The notes beneath the pieces are model-generated. The model made no database searches. It was not told the DNA's origin and saw only the letters and a program-made list of their open reading frames with translations. Below, piece by piece: positions 53,654 through 64,000 of a stretch of 64,000 nt of DNA; the stretch's first letter is position 1; each line of letters starts with the position of its first letter. The position numbers were made by a program, and so were the translations under genes. Source of the stretch: Cerioporus squamosus (Eukaryota; Basidiomycota; Agaricomycetes; Polyporales; Polyporaceae); contig JABYQS010000153.1 in NCBI GenBank assembly GCA_022592435.1, positions 27,163 through 91,162 on the forward strand, read 5' to 3'.

Positions 53654-55115
53654 TTAGAGCCTGCGCTTTTGGAGCTTCTTAAGCAGCAACGTATGGCTCT
53701 CTTGCGCAGCCTTCGTCCACCTGGATGGAACCTTCTCATCCTCTTTCGACATGTCTTCCTCATAGAACACCTGCCAGGCGAGTCAGAACCAGCTATAGAC
53801 CGCATGCACACCGGGAAATCCCGTGCTTCGCATACGCACCTCGTACGACCAAGGACCTCTCCATCCAGTCTTCAACACGGCCTCGCACACATCCAGCACC
53901 GGGAGGTATCCGCCCCAGCTCTCGCCGTCTTCCCGGGGACACACCTCGTCCATGTACGGCAGCGGCCGCCACGCGTTCGACCACGCATACAGCGGCGCGA
54001 TGCCCTGGTCCTTCGCCGCCTTCAGCAGCGCATCCGGCGCGACCTTCCGCGAGCCGTCGGAGATCTGGAAGTAGAATATCTTCTCCGGTGGCACTGTGGC
54101 AGCGAGTGCCTTGAGCGAGGACGCGAGGTGTATCACTGCGGACCCTTCAGGCGAGTCCTGGAGGAGACCGTTACGAGAGGTGGGGTCGGCGTATGCCCGG
54201 GCTGCGGGAGAAGCATGTCGTGTTTCAGTCGCGTCGGCGCAGATGATATCCTGAGGCCTGTGAGTGCATACCACAGATCTGAAACGTGTCCAAGCATAGG
54301 CCAAAGTTCGGTCGGTCGACGCGCTTGCAGACCTCCCAGATGTGCTCCCATGTGTTCCTGCAGGTAGGTTAACTCTGCGTGCACAGCGCTTTCGAGTGAT
54401 GCCGGTGACGTACACATAGGCTCCCCAGGCCCATAGTTCGTACGCACTGAGTGTACGTCAGTTAGTATTACTGCGCATACGCAGAGGGAAATGAGGCTCG
54501 TACATGCGGATCGGTGGGTCCTGGGCGGCGGCCTCGTCTGCGAGCTTCCTCAGGTCTCCGGCGATGACATCATAGTCATTACTGCTGGACTCGTCCGGCG
54601 TAGATCCCACCTGCAGCATCTCACATCCGAGAGCCTATATGCGCGAGGTGAGTGCGTCGTGCCGGGGAGGGGTGGCATGTGAGTTACACTTACCTTGAGA
54701 ACACGAAACCACGCCGATGCCCGCTCGAGCTTCGCAGCTCTCTTCGAAGACTCCCCATGGCCTTCGAACTGGTCGAAGCTGGATGTATGCACGTCACGCT
54801 TGAGAGCATTCGCAAAGCCAGGAGAAATACAACGTACGGATGAACGGCCAGAACGGAGAGCCCCAACTCCGAACAGAGCTTCCTGACGTCCGTCGCCGCC
54901 TGCACGAGGGTGTCGAGATCGCCTTTGCCGCTCTCATCGAGCTTCTTGTACCCCGGGTGCTCCTGTTCCGCGTATGCTTCGAGATCAGGAAACCCGAGCT
55001 CGGCCGCAGAGAATCCTGCCTCGGCGATGGCTCGTAGTTTCATTGGCAAGGTATGGGACGGGTGCATGCCCGCCGAGTCGGTCGAGTACGCGAGAGAGGT
55101 CGTGAGGTACGACAT
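53654..55115 (-). CDS. Xylose-isomerase-like TIM-barrel protein (sugar isomerase/dehydroshikimate dehydratase family)
   Basis: MSYLTTSLAYSTDSAGMHPS and LRAIAEAGFSAAELGFPDLE form the first barrel strands. KLCSELGLSVLAVHP and SAWFRVLKALGCEMLQVGS (spliced) lead to DYDVIAGDLRKLADEAAAQD, MAYELWAWGAYVNTWEHIWE and RPNFGLCLDTFQIS, which carries the conserved metal-ligand region. KIFYFQISDGSRKVAPDA, YLPVLDVCEAVLKTGWRGPW and SYEVRMRSTGFPG contain the late glutamate/histidine motifs. The end is KLQKRRL with TAA at 53654. Fungal relatives are annotated 3-dehydroshikimate dehydratase or inosose-type isomerases; the exact substrate cannot be told. Four or five introns. Cytosolic, no signal peptide. Confidence 0.82.
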
Positions 55116-58100
55116 GTTGGTCTTCGTTGCTGTTTTCGTTATGAGAAAAGTCAATATTGTTGTTATGCAGGAGGTCGATGTAGGGGAGAAAGGGTACGCA
55201 AGACGGATTGATGCGCGTCGACGGTGAGGGCGTGCGACTTGGACATCGGCACAACCGATGACGTCACAATATACTCAACGCCCGCCATGTGTCGTCGGCG
55301 TATGTACAGCATGTACTACTTATGTTCAAACGCCTCATGCCTTGCGGGATTGTGAAGTGCCTCTGCATATCAGCATCTGGGAGACAGTCGTTCGCACAAC
55401 TCCGCTTGCATGATCAACCATGCTCAGGCTGCGGGTCCCGGGCTCGAGACCGTGGCGCTCTACTGCCACTGCACCGAGTAAAGTTCTGCTTGGTCACACG
55501 TTTTGGCGTAAGGATGGGGCTCCATGTACAATAAGATGGGAGAAGCATAACTCACCTTCTGCATCTATGACCAAGCTCCCCGATTGGGGCTCAGCACGTC
55601 TTTCGAGGTTCCCAGAGGCAAACAGCAGACCACGAGGAAACTTTACGGGCCCAAGTACGTTGCATTACGAGATCAAGTAAGTTATGTGAGCGTAAACGTT
55701 CTTATGATCCCCAAGCGCTGTGGGTACCCACCGTCACCCACAATTTGAATTATGAGGACCAGTCAAGCTACAAGGCTAGTGCGGGCCTTCCCACTCACTC
55801 ACTGCTACGAGTGCGAGGAGGAACTCCTCATCCGTAAGGAATACGGGGACGGACATTCAGAAACGTCGCAGGTGCGTTATCAAATCGCACGACGCCAAGC
55901 GGCGATAACCCAAGGCAATCCGCCTCCGACCTCCGACCTCGTTCCTCCGATCCATCACAGCGCACAGAACCAGACTCACCCCATCACGCGCGGTCGTACT
56001 GTATGTATGTCATCGGGAACGAACAGGATAACAGTCTGACAGATGACCGCTCGGGAACGTATGCACGTCGGCGACTAAAGGAACAGCTCGAAAGACGCGC
56101 GCGAGCCCCACCCACCCAATGCGCGCGCCAGGCGAGAACACGGGGTCGGACTCGGAGGCCAGCAGCGTCGGTAGTACAGTGGACCTGGAGCAAGCACCTG
56201 CCGCACCACCGAGGGAGCTACGGTACGGGTGGTTTCGACGGGCTCGAGTTCGTCGGCAGCAGCAGCAGCTGAGACGAGGACCAAGGCAGATGAGAGTTCG
56301 GGAGCGCCTGGTGCGGGCAGGTGCGTGAGGAGATGACAGAGCACGTGTCGGGAAGGTTTTGCGAAGCTCGGGAGATGGGAAACGCGGCATGCTCGCAGCA
56401 GCGGCGAGGACCGTCGTCGACGGCCACAGTCCATCGCCGCTGCGCACGTTCCGCGTGCAGCAGCATCGCCGCAGGGACACAGCGTGCAGGTCCGTCCTGG
56501 GACCCAGCCGGGCAAGTGGGGATACCGAGGAGGGACGGCGGGGCCGTTGCGAAAATGCCCATCGTCGTAGAGGTCCGCTGTGAAGGCCGAGACGGGGTGC
56601 CACCAGTAGAGTTGGACACGTAGGCAGCATGGGACTGCGCTGTTAGGCACGCTAGGGGTATTCGGTAGTCAGTATTTGCCCAGCGGAAGGTTAACTTTGC
56701 AGCCGTACCGGTGGGATATGGAAGGCGAGACCTCAATCCGCGTATATTAAACCCATGGACTGCACAATGCGCACCGCAGTGCGTCTCGAAGCCAAGCATA
56801 TTGCTACGACACTGCTTCCCTAGTCAAATTTACCGCGGCGTAGCGTAGCGGCGCTTCCTCGATAACATCCGACCTGCATTGTAGAGTTCTATCGACGATC
56901 ATCTGCCCATAAATGTGAGAGACGTACGTCTTGTCCTAGCGTACGTTTAGCACCAGCAAAGCGCGGGGTCGAATCACAGTCGCCGTCATCGCCTCACGAG
57001 ACGGTAAATGGGAACAATGAACCATCACATGGCGATGCGTGTGAATCCGAGGAGACGAGAGCGGCAGGAAGACCTCGTAATGAAGAGTCGAGCCGGAGCC
57101 AGTCAGTACGGCATCGACGAAGCATTGACCAAGCAGAGGATGCGGATTGCGGGCTGATACGTCGAGCAGGTGCGCGGTGACGAGTGGAGATCCGAGCGGG
57201 CACAACCTTGTCGGGATCGTGCAGGGCGTTCGACTAGCGGGGAGGCGTGTTCTCGGGCACTCGATGAGGTAAGGGAGCCGATAGGAGACACGGTCGATGG
57301 TGAGTGTGGTACGTCGACGACCGTTCTCATCGTAGCCGCGACAGCGGGACGGCGAAGCAGGACGAGTGCAGTACATGCGGCAGCCAGGCGACACCGAAGA
57401 TAGCGGTCGCCCTACCTACCTGCGCAGGCCGGTGTGTCTTTGAAAGACGGCCGGACACCCGCGCGAGTGTCCGCGTTTTCAGGTCCGAGAATAAGGCCAC
57501 GGGCGTGTCAAATGAAAACCTGCAGGTGATGTGTGTCAGCTCGAGATGAGTGTGAAATTTGCTGACTTGTCTACGATGCATTATCTCTGTCTCTCCAGAG
57601 ACACTGTCGGTGTCCATCGACAACAGGGACCATCGACAACGCCACCGATGTGTCCGCATCGCTCTGAGTGTGTGCGTGGGCGCGTGCAGGCGTCCTGGAC
57701 GGTACACGGGAGAGGACCAGAGCGTGGCTGGCCTGATCATGCGATACCAAGATTCTCCGATCATGAGAAATCGGGACGCCTAGAAGAAGGGGAGAGCGTC
57801 TCGAATGGAGAATGCCTGCGGGCGACTGCATCGATGGTTCGCTCCGGTCGGCGCGACTGAGCTGAGGCGGAGTCGCAGGACACGTCTCCCGCAGACACCG
57901 TAGTTGGCTGGCTTCCAGCTACTGCGAAGCAGGATTTGCGATGTCTGTGTATCCGGGTACACCAGAGAGAGCTGCTTCTGAGCCGCAGACCTGTGCAGCG
58001 GGAGGACGGAGTCAGGCGAAGAAGGGAAGCGCAGACGCCGGCTGGTGTTGTTCAGGCGGAGTTGACTCGACACAGCCGTGATTGTGGACGGCGACCCAAA

Positions 58101-58427
58101 ATGTCGGACCTGCGTGGCTGGGCAGGAGTCTGATCTAGCCGGTTCCAGATAATCGTGAGCGTGCACGATCGCCTCGCCTGGAACACGTTCCCGCTGAACA
58201 AGCTGGAGAAGGAATTCAACGGGATTCATATTGGCCTGTAACCCAGATGAGGTCAGTAATCCCCGCTCCAAGAGAGTTTGGCCCCCACCGCCGTCGTGGT
58301 CCGAGTGTCCCACCCGGGAGGTATAAGTATCTTTATCTCTCTCGGCGTTCCACCCTTTTGTCTGTGCTGACACTGTACTTCCATCACTGCTTTATACTCC
58401 TCCTCTGGCTTTGTCCCCGACCTATTC
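55116..58427. other. 3.3-kb region with no recognised gene
   Basis: The longest stretch outside the retroelement without an assigned gene. Frames of 60-200 codons occur on both strands (for example 56010-56630 minus, 57780-58373 minus), but they lack known motifs, mirror each other's GC-rich composition and do not chain through splice sites. The region may hold the long 5' leader of the serine-rich gene at 58428. An inverted pair around 57440-57480 (cggccggacacccgcgcgagtgtccg) is a local hairpin. Confidence 0.5.
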
Positions 58428-59999
58428 ATGACAGAGTACGCCACCGACCCAGAGACCATCCAAGAGTACCTCAACTCGCGCGACCGATGCGCGAACTGGG
58501 TCAACATCCACTCCCAAGGGCTGAGCTACGTCTCGCCCTCCTCGCCACCGTCCATCCTGAGCGACGATGACCCGCCATTGTCTGGCTCGAGCGTTTCCGA
58601 CGCGGCGAGCTCGCACTCTGTGCCACCCCGCATGCTCCTGCGCTACGGCGACGGTCGAGGAGACATACCGATCTCCCATGACTCCTCGCCGACACACAGT
58701 CGCGGCCAACCGCCATCCTCCCGCCACCGATCCCGATCTGGATCGCAAATCCCGCCTGCGCCTGCACCTGCAGACATGCGCCACCACCCCGCTCGCTATG
58801 CGCAGACGTTGTCGTATGCATCGGGTTCGCGGTACGCACCGACCGGCGCGCCAGAAAACATCCGCGTCCTGCCGTCGCGGCAGGCAGAAGATTCTCAGCG
58901 CATGCCGGCGTCTACCTCATCGTCGCATCGCTCTCGTGCACCCCCCGCACAGGCCATCTTCCACCCGCCGCAACCCTCGATCCACGATAGAGTTCCTCCC
59001 CTTGCAGATCCCCTTCACACGTCCAGGCGCAGTATCCATGCGCCCACGCCGAGACATGCGACCAGTTCCTCCGCACAACCCATCCCCGTCATCGCTTCTC
59101 CGACGCATTCCCAGCCTGCTCCCGGCGGTTCTCGATTCTACGAGCAGCCCGGAATGGCTGCGTCGACGATGCAGAACGGGCTTCCGTACACCTACGCACC
59201 GCCCGCGATCGTCTATGCCCCGTCTGGGCGGCACGGGTCCAAGTACCAGCCCCCCGCGATCGTCTACTCTCCTTCGTCGCACGGGCATCGCCGCGCTCCC
59301 GCACCAGGAATAGCGTACAGTCGGTCCGATCCCCTCCCACATCCCACCCAGTACTCTCCTGTTAACTCCACGGGTACGCCCTACCCGTCTGGCCACGGCT
59401 CGACCTCGCGCCCGCGTGCGCATAGTACCGCGGGACACGAGCAGGGCCGGGGACGGACTCACGTTGACATGTCCTCCTCGTCCCGATCGCGGACACGCAC
59501 ACGCACGCCCTCGCTCAGCCCAAGCGACAGCGACACGTCCAGCGACACCTCTGGAAGCACCTACTACGTCCTCCCCTCGCCCGGCCAAAAGGTCCAGATC
59601 ATCGTGAGTGGTCTATCTCCCGATCTCTCCAGCGTGGTCCAGGGCTACTGCGCGCTGTCCGATCTCGCTCTCTTGCTTGCTTCTCAGCCCTGATCCCAAG
59701 CCACGATTTACCGCATGTCTTTCATTCTGCTTATCGCGCACACGGAGATTGCTGACACTCGCCGTCTCGGTCGTGCTGCGCAGGTGCCGAACTCGGCGTC
59801 GGTATACACGTCGAAGCCCCAGTCGTCGTCGCGGTCGCCCCACTCGCCGTCGTCCCCGCAGAGCCCGAAGAAACCGTTCTTGGCCAGGATATTCAGCCGC
59901 GGCTCGGGTTCGGTGGATTCGCGCGGCTCCAGCGGGGGTAAGCGGTTACATCGCAGACATACTGTCGGAGGCACTCACCTCTCGTCAAGTTCGCGCTGA
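58428..59999 (+). CDS. Serine/proline-rich disordered protein
   Basis: Two exons (58428-59603 and 59784-59999; gtgagt donor, gcgcag acceptor) give 463 residues. The start MTEYATDPETIQEYLNS has a short ordered helix and RCANWVNIHSQGLSYVSPSS. The rest is low-complexity S/P/R/H with near repeats (PPAIVYAPSG; PPAIVYSPSS) and a short conserved-looking patch GSTYYVLPSPGQKVQII ending exon 1. The C-terminus reads PKKPFLARIFSRGSGS then KRLHRRHTVGGTHLSSSSR. Such proteins are common in agaricomycetes and are often called hypothetical. A nuclear or cytoplasmic regulatory role is possible, but nothing visible assigns one. Confidence 0.7.
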
Positions 60000-61640
60000 G
60001 CGGGCACGCATCCCTGTCCCGTGGAGATAGTTGGCGTCGCCCACCGTGAGTTCTGCTGCCTCGTTGCTGTGGCGCGCTCGCGCTAACTCGGATGCTTTGT
60101 CCCTTCAGCGCGCCCGGGTGGATCTGGTGCTGAACTCTACTCTACAGTACCAGCAGCATCCGTCTTCTGACGCGGACACGCCATGGCGTCAGCATTCTTG
60201 TGACACTCCCCAGTACTACTACTGGGAGGATTTCTCGTCTGGATTTGCCTCAGCTGTTCACGTTACATCCATCGCACGTTCTTTGTCTTCGCGCCCATGT
60301 TACCCCGTTTCGCATCTGTATCGCATCATCCTACACCACTCCTTCATCTCGCATCGGGTTCTGGTTCTGGGACTGTGTTGCATCACCTCATCACCTACCT
60401 CATCGGAAGTCTATTCTCCGCCCATGTATAACGTTTGTACTGTTACGAAACGCTCCCGTAGACGTACCCTTCCCGTGTAATACACACCATCATCCCTGAT
60501 ACACACTGACAAGACGTTCAGGAAGCAAACTCTGGCTGGCTCTCACCACCACCACCACCACCACCACCACCGTCATCTTTATGTAAAACGCAGCATGCGG
60601 GCATCAAACGCTGCACACTGACTTCCCGACGAGAGCGAACGCGAGGCTGCCAGGGCGCAGGGTGTCCGGCGACCCGGGCCCTGCTCAGCCTCCTGCCCAG
60701 CTTCCGACCAGGGGTCGCGCGACTTCCCAAAGCAGGCCGATGTGTGCCCTCGTAATGTGACCGAGAAGACGCACAGCTTCAAGTTGCGCGGACAGTACCC
60801 TGCCGAGGACCTAAAGCACACAACGCGGCGTCGGATGTGTACGCGGATATGCGCATGCGCTTGCCACTCCCGTTAGGCTTTAGCTCTTCCTGCGCATCAG
60901 AACATGCAGCGTTCACCGAGAACACGGCGCTGCAGAGTGCGTCGTCATCTGGGCGATAGCGAGGTCAGAGGCGTTCAGCTGAGGTCCTGAGGAAGACCTT
61001 CCTTCCTGTAAGAGGCATGGAGGTTACGCGACTGTGGAGTACTTAGTCGGACGCGGTTGGAGCCTGAGGCGGACGTGATAGGAAACCCAAGCGCTGCGCT
61101 TGCGCTCCATGTTCACGCTCCCGAGAAGGCTGTTCATGGAGCTCGCTGCATCCGCCAGTAGAGAGACGTACCGTGGCCGACGCCAGCGGGTACTATTCTT
61201 GCGGGCGGTGAACGGTAAGCACATAGGCGGCCTGACGGAATCATATGAGTAGGGTCGGACGACTCCCGAGCGAGCTCCATGGCGCGCTTTGGGAGGCGGC
61301 TGGGGGAGTGATGGATGAACGGGACATGGACAGCAATTCCACTGCCATCCCGTCCCGATGATTTGACGAATGGACTTATCGTTCGTGTAACATCAGGAAC
61401 GTTTGCCATGAGGCGGCAACGTACGTTGATGTCTCCCGAGTGCGCCATGTTGTCTCTCGAGCAACAATATAGGCATAGCGCACGAAATGCCTGTGTGATT
61501 CTCCCTTATTCAGTTACAATACTGCTATCGCAGCAAATAAATTGGCGGAGCGGAAATCGAGTGAGATACGGGAGTCGATAACGTACAAGCAAAGGCAGCA
61601 CTCCAAGCTTGAAGCGGCGCATCCATCCCACTGCTCCTCG
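60000..61640. other. Intergenic region with microsatellite, no gene recognised
   Basis: 1.6 kb between convergent genes. The first 500 bases look like the 3' untranslated region of the serine-rich gene. The remainder holds only short frames. Confidence 0.5.
60545..60573 (+). repeat. (CAC)n microsatellite
   Basis: Nine uninterrupted cac units. Useful as a polymorphic marker; no coding context. Confidence 0.85.
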
Positions 61641-63628
61641 CTAGTTCTCTCCCCACACCATGTGAGCCACGTCCCTGACCAGCTTGAGCTTCTTCACCAT
61701 GTCCTGCCAGGTAACAACGTCCGAGCCCGAGCGCAGCGTCAGCCGGAGACAACACAGAGAACGACCGCGCAACTTGACCCCGTACCTCGTGCGTGACAAA
61801 CGCAAACCCGCGCGAGTGAGACGCGAAGCCACACTGGGGACTCAGGCTGAGCCTGCGGGTTGTCATGGGATTGTCAGCGTGGAGCGACAAACACCGAGCA
61901 GCGAGCACCACCGCGCCAGATGGAGCGGTGTGTAGCGACTGCGATACGGGACGCGCGAGACGAACGTACTGATTCAGCGCCTCCTCCTTTGTTCTCGGGA
62001 TCTCCCCGTGTGCGATCACCTCCGCCGCCTGCAAGATACGCCTGCGCAGCTCGTCCGGGTCTTCGAGCTATGTATATGGTGCGTTGTGGGTCCACGGCGC
62101 GCCCAGTCAGCCACAGGAGCCGAGCGGTCATGGCCGCACGAAGAAGGGACGCACCACAGGGGTCTTTGTGGACACCAGTCCGAGAACGACCCTCTTGTCC
62201 GGCGGGAGGTCGCGGAGGGGCGCGAAGCTGCCGGCTTCTTCGGTGTCGTACTCGAGCTGACGGGGCCGTAGGGACCCGAGGTTAGTCAAGGGGAGCAGAA
62301 GGTGGGACAGCGCTAGCGGAGACGCACGTAGTAGCAGTCGAAGTTGAGGGTAGTCAGCAGCTTGCGCGCGATGTGGTCATATGGCCCGTGGGTGAAGCGC
62401 GAGCCGTCGGGCTGACGAGGGCAGAGGTATCAGACGAGTCATGAAATGGCACTAGGGGTTCGGGATTGGCTGACCTTGACGTTCCCGCGACATATGTGCA
62501 ACCCGATCGTCATACCTCGGGGCTTGTCGCGCAGACAGTCGTTGTAGACGTCGAGGTACAGTTGGAACAGTTGTTCCGGGTCTACGCCAGCCTGCTCCAT
62601 GCGCCGCCTCCACTCTCCGTCGCAGAAGCAAGAAAGGACAGGGTCGTCGATCTGCAACCTTCCTTCCGGGCGCAAGAGGTAGTATTAGGTTTGAGAGTAA
62701 GAGAATCACATTCTAGCGGACTTACGGCATCCCCGGGCGTATAGGTCGCTGATCTCTTCTCTATATATCCTCGATACATCTGCGAAGTAATCGACTACAT
62801 AGAGACGCGCATCAGAGTTGAGCAGTCGTAGGGTTGTCATGTCTGGCGGACGCACCATCATTCGTGTACGCGCTTGGTTCGTACGTGTATTTCCCGTGAC
62901 GAAAGTGGTACCATTCAGGTGCACCGATGGTCAACTTGATCTTCCCCACGTTCTACAGCATCGTGGTCAGACCGAATGGAGACCTGGATGAACCTTCAGG
63001 CGTCATATGTGCGTACTTGCGATCCAGCGACCTTCTTCATATGTTCGAACGAGTCTCCATACAATGATGACATCCGCCGCAACCTCTCCTTTAGATATCC
63101 CAATCAGCATCCGTGAGCGATGTAGGTGTGGATAGAGCGTACCACGCATACATGCGTCACAGGCCACGATTGCACGAAGTTGAAGGCTGTGTAGTACGTT
63201 GAGCGTTCCAGAGGAGTCAAGAAGGTCAGGGATCACCTGGAACATGTACTGGGGAGCTACGGTCCCGAGTTCTGGGTTCAGTACCACGACACTCGCCAGC
63301 TATATCGATGACACACACCGTCGGGAACATCTTTTAAGCCACTCAGCTTGTCGTAGAATCCAGTATAGAAGAGTGTCTCTAGATGTCTCTGGACGTCAGC
63401 GAAGCAGCGAAGACGGCCGAGCGGGAGTTGATACTCGCCTTCGAAACTCTCCGTCGGTAATCACGTCGAAGTCCATGTCGAGTTGCAGCCGGACAATCTC
63501 CGCAATGCAGACATCTTCGCAGGCCCGAAGCTCCCCAGCGGTACATTTGCCATTTGATAGTCGGACCTCTTCTGCAAGGGATGTCGGACGTTTGAGGAGC
63601 CAATGTGTTCTGCGCGGGGTACAGACAT
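61641..63628 (-). CDS. MetE-like methyltransferase-fold protein with N-terminal frameshift
   Basis: A cobalamin-independent methionine synthase C-terminal-like barrel (UROD/MetE family). ATG at 63628 starts MSVPRAEHIGS; the next family segment LLKRPTSLAEEVRLSNGKCT is one base out of frame. IVRLQLDMDFDVITDGEFRR, then KIKLTIGAPEWYHFRHGKY, VDYFADVSRIYREEISDLYA, RGCRKIQIDDPVLSCFCDGE, EQLFQLYLDVYNDCLRDKPR, MTIGLHICRGNVK and, at the end, LSPQCGFASHSRGFAF with KLKLVRDVAHMVWGEN keep the zinc and substrate motifs (H and C of HICRGN, C of PQCGF). About eight introns. Either the frameshift inactivates it, or translation starts at 63689 in the other frame (MAKEYRLRIP), losing RAEHIGS. The fungal homologues have no proven substrate. 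Confidence 0.75.
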
Positions 63629-64000
63629 AGGGATGGAAAACACAGAGGCCGGGGCGGGAGGGTATTCTGAGTCTATATTCTTTGGCCACCGGTTAGATAA
63701 CCGGTCAGCAACGGAGGTCCTGGCGGAGAGCGGTTCCCGCTGCCGAACATCATGGAGGCAGGCCATAGGATGGATCGAAGGAGATACGGCGGCCGAATGG
63801 GCGCAGTCACAGGGCCGGAAGTGCGACTCGATAGTGGCGTTTTTCAGCGCCGTTGAATAGAGTACAGCGAGCACCGGATCGCAGCCGCACGGGAGCAATG
63901 TTGGGTGCAGTTTAGGCCCGAAAGAGCTCCAAAGGGTAAATGAATACTGAGAGCGCGAGCTGGCAAGGCTTGGAGACGATCCCGGGCAGGGCCTGGGTGG
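63629..64000. other. Right edge, no gene recognised
   Basis: 370 bases upstream of the MetE-like start. Frames continue in both directions but show no motif. This is presumably its promoter. Confidence 0.4.

Noticed and set aside
56010..56799. Overlapping minus-strand frames of about 200 codons
   Set aside because: Three frames are open at once because of high GC. The compositions are not protein-like and there are no motifs or introns.
1..64000. CRISPR arrays, rRNA or bacterial operons
   Set aside because: No spaced direct repeats, rRNA motifs or ribosome-binding-site patterns. Gene structure is eukaryotic throughout.

Overview
The window is nuclear DNA of a filamentous basidiomycete, most likely an agaricomycete of the polypore type. 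The evidence is dense small genes with many GT-AG introns (mostly 30-90 nt), a class I hydrophobin, a Kel3/KLHDC4 kelch protein, RCE1, the ESCRT-II subunit SNF8/VPS22, a TEA/ATTS transcription factor, MYND proteins, a Plavaka-type DNA transposon relic and a non-LTR retrotransposon. All calls come from reading the translation by eye; no database search was run, and most exon models were checked only for splice consensus and frame.

Layout. 0-6.1 kb (minus strand): a TEA-domain regulator running off the left edge, a fungal protein of unknown function, and kel3. 6.34-23.8 kb: one non-LTR retrotransposon of about 17.5 kb, bounded by a perfect 15-bp target-site duplication and ending in a pure A tail. 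It lies 205 bp upstream of the kel3 start codon. It carries two small upstream ORFs, a zinc-knuckle ORF1, a 4.6-kb middle block with an antisense intron-containing gene and a Plavaka relic, and an almost intact ORF2 (endonuclease, reverse transcriptase, RNase H, zinc finger). 24.1-36.7 kb: hydrophobin, RCE1, a DUF6914-like protein, a broken Crinkler-type P-loop NTPase, a head-to-head pair of MYND genes, an alpha/beta-hydrolase-fold protein and an unknown gene.

37.4-51.6 kb: the most unusual region. It is a minus-strand cluster of eight genes (nine modules) of a small-protein family that I cannot name. Each has an N-terminal C-x(9-13)-C-x(9-12)-C-x2-H motif, a helical middle, and usually a phase-1 intron at the same place. 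Four of them end in a predicted transmembrane segment. An unrelated unknown gene and SNF8 are interspersed.

51.9-64 kb: a C2H2 zinc-finger protein, a xylose-isomerase-like TIM-barrel enzyme, 3.3 kb with no recognised gene, a serine/proline-rich protein and a MetE-like methyltransferase with an apparent N-terminal frameshift.

The neighbouring housekeeping genes have no obvious shared pathway, as is normal for a fungal chromosome. The parts that work together are the ORFs of the retroelement and, by inference, the zinc-motif cluster, which looks like a locally expanded accessory family.
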